From Shewanella corallii (GTDB lineage: Bacteria; Pseudomonadota; Gammaproteobacteria; Enterobacterales; Shewanellaceae), in NCBI RefSeq assembly GCF_023349125.1, contig NZ_JAKIKT010000003.1:248001-312000 (forward strand): 64,000 nt of DNA. Direction: 5' to 3'. The position numbers and the translations under genes were made by a program. Every line of letters begins with the position of its first letter. Positions within the stretch are counted from its first letter, which is position 1. Under the pieces are notes generated by a model. The model saw only the letters and a program-made list of their open reading frames with translations, made no database searches and was not told the DNA's origin. Shown here one piece after another: positions 60,805 to 64,000 of the stretch.

Positions 60805-63397
60805 AAAGAAACTCTTCTCCCCTATCTGGCTGTTACCAATAGTAGCGCTGATCCTCGGCGGCTGGCTGGGGGTTAAAAGCCTGCGAGAACAGGGTATTGA
60901 AATTGAAATCCACTTTCCCAGTGCCACCGGGATTGATGTGGGCAAAACTCTGGTTCGTTACCAGGGCCTCAATGTGGGCAAGGTCGTCGATATCGGCCTG
61001 GACAGCTCTCTGACCGGCGTGGATGTCAAAGTGCTGATGGATTATCGCGCTGAGCCATTCCTGAAGAAGAACACCAAGTTCTGGTTGGTTACCCCTAAAG
61101 CATCTATAACCGGGGTTGAAGGTCTGGATGCGCTGTTCTCCGGAAACTATATCGCAGTTCAGCCCGGTGACGGCGACTCCCAAAGCAACTTTGTCGCCTT
61201 GCAGGAAGCGCCAGCCATACAGCCAGGAGAAACCGGTGTTGTGGTTGAACTCAAGGCGATGCAACTCGGCTCTGTTGACGTCGGCTCCAAAGTCTTTTTC
61301 AGTCAGATCCCAGTCGGTGACGTCGTCAGCTACAAGTTGGAAGCCGATCAAAGTATTACCATTTCAGCCTTTATTAAAGAGCAGTATGCCTATCTGGTAA
61401 AAACCAATTCCCGCTTCTGGAATGTCTCCGGGATCAGCGTGGATGCATCCCTTTCCGGGGTGAAATTCCACAGCGAAAGCTTGAGCGCCATTCTGGCCGG
61501 CGGTATCGCCTTTTCATCAGATCCTGCAGCGCCACAGGCTCAGCACAATACAGCCTTCAACCTGTATGACAATAAACAGCAGGCTCTGGGTGGCCGTGAC
61601 TTTCTGCTCAGTGCACAGAATGCCGATGGCATAGGTAAAGGCACCAAAATCCAGCTTCGCGGCGTGCAGATAGGTGAGATCCTCGGTACCAGCTTGTCTG
61701 ACACAGGTGTAGGGTTTAACGCCCGACTGTTTAATGATTACGAGGACCTGCTCGCGGGCAGCAGCCAATTTTACCTTCAGGGAGCCGACATCTCACTGGA
61801 TGGCGTCAAACATGCCGCCAGACTGGTTACCGGCGCCGTGATTGAATTTATACCAGGCTCAGGCCCGGCGTCCGGAACATACCAGTTGCTGGAGAGTCAG
61901 CCGGAGGATAAAGGTGAGCACCTGACGCTAAGAGCCTTCAGTGAAAGCAACCCCGGGGTTAGCGTTGGCGCAGCAATAAAATACAAGGCCTTTGATATCG
62001 GCACTGTCACTTCGGTATCTCTGGCCAAAGATTTCTCCGGTGTAGAATACCAACTGGAAATCCCTGCTCAATTCAGCGCACTGCTCTCCCATGGCAGCTA
62101 TTTGTATGGTCAGTCAGCGCTGGAAGTTAACGCCTCTCTTGAGGGAGTTGCAGTAAAAACCTCGGATGCCGGCACACTGCTCAAAGGCAGTTTTAATCTG
62201 GTCAGAGGCAAAGGTCGAAACCTGATGACCAACAATGACCTGCTTGAGGTCTTTCCCTCACGGGAAGCCGCAGAGCAGGAGTTCACCGCAGCCAGCCAGC
62301 AAAAAATTACGCTGACCAGTTTGGATGGCGCGGGAGTGTCCAGCGGCTCTCCTGTCTATTACAAAAAAATGCAGGTAGGTGACGTTGCGGATGTTAGTTG
62401 GTCTGCCTCAGAAGGGAACTTTGCGGTCAACCTGAATATCCACGCCACCTTTAAATCGTTACTGAATGACAGTACCGTTTTCTGGCAAAACAGTGCTGTT
62501 GAGGTGAATGCAGGGCTATCAGGAGTAGATGTCAAAGTTGCACCACTTGCAGGAGCACTGAAAGGTAGTATTAGCCTTGGACAACTCGAAGACACACCTG
62601 TCGCTGGCACCAAGGGAATCCTATACGCCAGTGAGCAACTGGCTATAGCCCAGGCCAAAGTGATTGAACTGACCTTCCCTGCCGATGCAGATTTAGCTGC
62701 TGGCGCAGCTATCCGCTACAAAGGCTTCCAGATAGGTGAAGTTGACCATGTCTCTTTGTCTGATGATCTTGGCAGCATCAAAGCAATAGCCTGGCTTTAT
62801 GGGCAATATGCAGCTGAGTTCCAGCGGGCTGACACCCAGTACTATCTGGTTAATGCTCAGGTATCTTTAGCTGGCATTAAAGCCCCGGAAACCCTGTTGA
62901 CCGGCCCATATATTTCGTCATTGCCAGGTAACTCAGTCTCTGAATCAGCTCATTTCAATGGCAAACTGCAGGCGGGACTGTACGCTGACACACCAGCAGA
63001 CGCATTGAAAGTGACCCTGGTTCGCCCAGCACTTGGCTCAGTTAAAGCTGGTACCCCTGTGCTTTATCGGGGGATTCACATTGGTGAAGTCAAAGGCTAT
63101 GACCTGAACGCAAGCGGCCAGCAGGTACAAATCTACCTGGCGATTGAAACCAGATTCAGCCAGCTGATAAACCGCACCAGTAAATTCTGGGATTATTCAG
63201 GTATCAAGGTGGACTTTGGTCTGTTCTCCGGTGCGCAGGTGGAAACCGGCAGCGTTGAGAATATTCTGGCTGGAGGCATTGCTGTCGCTACAGAAGCAGC
63301 CAATAGCCCCGACAACCGCCTGACGGACTCCCCTGTCTTCACGCTTCATAACAAAGCTGACGAGGAGTGGCGGAACTGGGCACCGGCGCTGAAGTGA
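60773..63397 (+). CDS. letB: Intermembrane transport protein LetB (seven MCE domains)
   Basis: From ATG 60773 the protein has 874 residues, as in E. coli YebT/LetB. One N-terminal helix (PIWLLPIVALILGGWLGV) anchors it in the inner membrane. Seven MCE domains follow, each marked by a G-x-x-V/I-G-D/E-V-type motif: LNVGKV, IPVGDV, VQIGEI, FDIGTV, MQVGDV, FQIGEV and IHIGEV. In E. coli the hexamer forms a tunnel across the periplasm for lipids. The frame extends to 60662 but lacks an MCE-type N terminus there. A terminator follows. Confidence 0.95.
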   Translation: MTQAEPPKIVKKKLFSPIWLLPIVALILGGWLGVKSLREQGIEIEIHFPSATGIDVGKTLVRYQGLNVGKVVDIGLDSSLTGVDVKVLMDYRAEPFLKKNTKFWLVTPKASITGVEGLDALFSGNYIAVQPGDGDSQSNFVALQEAPAIQPGETGVVVELKAMQLGSVDVGSKVFFSQIPVGDVVSYKLEADQSITISAFIKEQYAYLVKTNSRFWNVSGISVDASLSGVKFHSESLSAILAGGIAFSSDPAAPQAQHNTAFNLYDNKQQALGGRDFLLSAQNADGIGKGTKIQLRGVQIGEILGTSLSDTGVGFNARLFNDYEDLLAGSSQFYLQGADISLDGVKHAARLVTGAVIEFIPGSGPASGTYQLLESQPEDKGEHLTLRAFSESNPGVSVGAAIKYKAFDIGTVTSVSLAKDFSGVEYQLEIPAQFSALLSHGSYLYGQSALEVNASLEGVAVKTSDAGTLLKGSFNLVRGKGRNLMTNNDLLEVFPSREAAEQEFTAASQQKITLTSLDGAGVSSGSPVYYKKMQVGDVADVSWSASEGNFAVNLNIHATFKSLLNDSTVFWQNSAVEVNAGLSGVDVKVAPLAGALKGSISLGQLEDTPVAGTKGILYASEQLAIAQAKVIELTFPADADLAAGAAIRYKGFQIGEVDHVSLSDDLGSIKAIAWLYGQYAAEFQRADTQYYLVNAQVSLAGIKAPETLLTGPYISSLPGNSVSESAHFNGKLQAGLYADTPADALKVTLVRPALGSVKAGTPVLYRGIHIGEVKGYDLNASGQQVQIYLAIETRFSQLINRTSKFWDYSGIKVDFGLFSGAQVETGSVENILAGGIAVATEAANSPDNRLTDSPVFTLHNKADEEWRNWAPALK

Positions 63398-63429
63398 GCC
63401 TGTTAACAGGTCAACAAGTTAAATTCAAA

Positions 63430-63453
63430 AAGGGATGCCATTGAGCATCCCTT
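63430..63453 (+). terminator. Intrinsic terminator after letB
   Basis: AAGGGATGC and GCATCCCTT pair over CATTGA, 32 bases after the letB stop. The + side continues CTTGTGAC with few T residues; the - side has TTTTTGAATTT, so it serves the convergent GGDEF gene better. Confidence 0.7.
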
Positions 63454-63485
63454 CTTGTGACAGGTCTTATCCAAGCCGAAATGAT

Positions 63486-64000
63486 TTAAAGCCCCATGGC
63501 CATGACCCGGTTCTTGCCCCTGTGCTTCGCTTGGTACATCAGGCTATCGGCTTTGGACAATAACCGCTGCCAGTTATCACAGTCCGGCACTGTGGTTATC
63601 ATGCCAATACTTGCGGACACAGGGCCATAGCGCTTATCAGCTTTGCCCTGAGTGCCAAGCTGATTTACCTGCTGCAATATCTTGTTAGCAAGTTCTTCTG
63701 CCTGATCGTGACATACGTAACTCCAGGCCACCACAAACTCATCGCCACCGTAGCGGGCACAGATATCAGAGGCTCGCTCGGTATATTCACTGAGGATTCT
63801 CGCCACACCTTTGAGGCAATCATCACCAGCCTGATGGCCAAAGCTATCATTGATGGCTTTGAAATTATCGACATCCAGAATCATCACAGACATTGGCGTG
63901 CAGTATCTGTGGCAACGTCTTACCTCAGCATTCATAAAATCGTTAAAAGCTTTACGGTTACCAATTTCAGTCAAGCCGTCTTTGTTGGCCTGGGCGAAGG
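63486..64000 (-). CDS. GGDEF-domain diguanylate cyclase, C-terminal part (cut by window end)
   Basis: The frame is open to the last base, so the N-terminal sensory part lies outside the window. The visible 171 or so residues are a complete GGDEF domain: DGLTEIGNRKAFNDF at the start, MILDVDNFKAINDSFGHQAGD (metal and GTP binding), and RYGGDEFVV as active site. RASD sits five residues before GGDEF and is a product-inhibition I-site (RxxD). An active cyclase making c-di-GMP is therefore likely. Confidence 0.93.
   Translation of the reverse strand, partial: FAQANKDGLTEIGNRKAFNDFMNAEVRRCHRYCTPMSVMILDVDNFKAINDSFGHQAGDDCLKGVARILSEYTERASDICARYGGDEFVVAWSYVCHDQAEELANKILQQVNQLGTQGKADKRYGPVSASIGMITTVPDCDNWQRLLSKADSLMYQAKHRGKNRVMAMGL

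Noticed and set aside
1..64000. tRNA, rRNA and insertion-sequence transposase genes
   Set aside because: No cloverleaf-like conserved T-loop blocks, rRNA stretches or transposase-like proteins were noticed by eye; a dedicated search could still find a small RNA.

Overview
The window looks like a chromosomal stretch of a marine-type gammaproteobacterium, most likely Shewanellaceae or a close relative. This rests on protein families and gene order: zapC, pyrD, a 180-kDa-type NAD-glutamate dehydrogenase, the RND/YCF48/DUF1329/DUF1302 set, DUF2835, pepN, prc, proQ, yebG, and a letA split in two before a seven-MCE letB. I recall this order from Shewanella genomes but could not check it here. No rRNA, tRNA, CRISPR array or transposase gene was found.

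Region 1 (1-24 kb) is the distal part of a surface polysaccharide locus, almost all on the + strand. It holds dTDP-rhamnose genes (end of rfbC, rfbD, rfbB), a HAD/COG5610-type protein, a two-domain GT2 glycosyltransferase, three sulfotransferase-like proteins, and a complete sulfate activation and recycling module (SLC13-type permease, cysC, cysQ, cysD, cysN). It ends with the Kdo-linker transferases kpsC and kpsS of an ABC-transporter-dependent (group 2) capsule. The simplest reading is a sulfated, probably rhamnose-containing capsule whose PAPS donor is made by genes inside the locus. A strongly AT-rich segment (about 3.7-7.9 kb) looks horizontally acquired.

The most unusual feature of region 1 is a family of six long non-coding blocks (about 230-510 bp each) that fill intergenic gaps between stop codons and the next ribosome binding site. 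All have the same orientation relative to transcription. Each is a chain of very small hairpins whose stems change in a compensatory way between blocks. A purine-rich left half switches at a conserved AAGCTT...CCCTC core to a pyrimidine-rich right half that carries 73-78 bp tandem units. They interrupt rfbC/rfbD/rfbB and cysD/cysN and flank a small four-helix-bundle gene. I do not recognise them as a named repeat family.

Region 2 (24-26 kb) has a PagL-like lipid A deacylase and, divergent from it, a ToxR/ToxS-like pair: a winged-helix protein with a membrane anchor, overlapped by a small anchored periplasmic protein.

Region 3 (26-36 kb) is a catabolic unit. A MalT/LuxR-type regulator is divergent from a TonB-dependent receptor, a GAF protein, hydantoinase/oxoprolinase A and B subunits, and an Asp/Glu/hydantoin racemase, all tightly coupled. 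The substrate is unknown.

Region 4 (36-59 kb, - strand) is mostly conserved core: a small hypothetical gene, a HupE/UreJ-like protein, a FUSC protein, zapC, pyrD, NAD-GDH, an RND exporter with YCF48/DUF1329/DUF1302 partners, DUF2835, pepN, prc-proQ, and an msrC-yebG pair behind an SOS box. Intrinsic terminators separate several of these units. The last part (59-64 kb) is the + strand LetA/LetA/LetB lipid transport operon and the edge of a GGDEF protein that runs out of the window.
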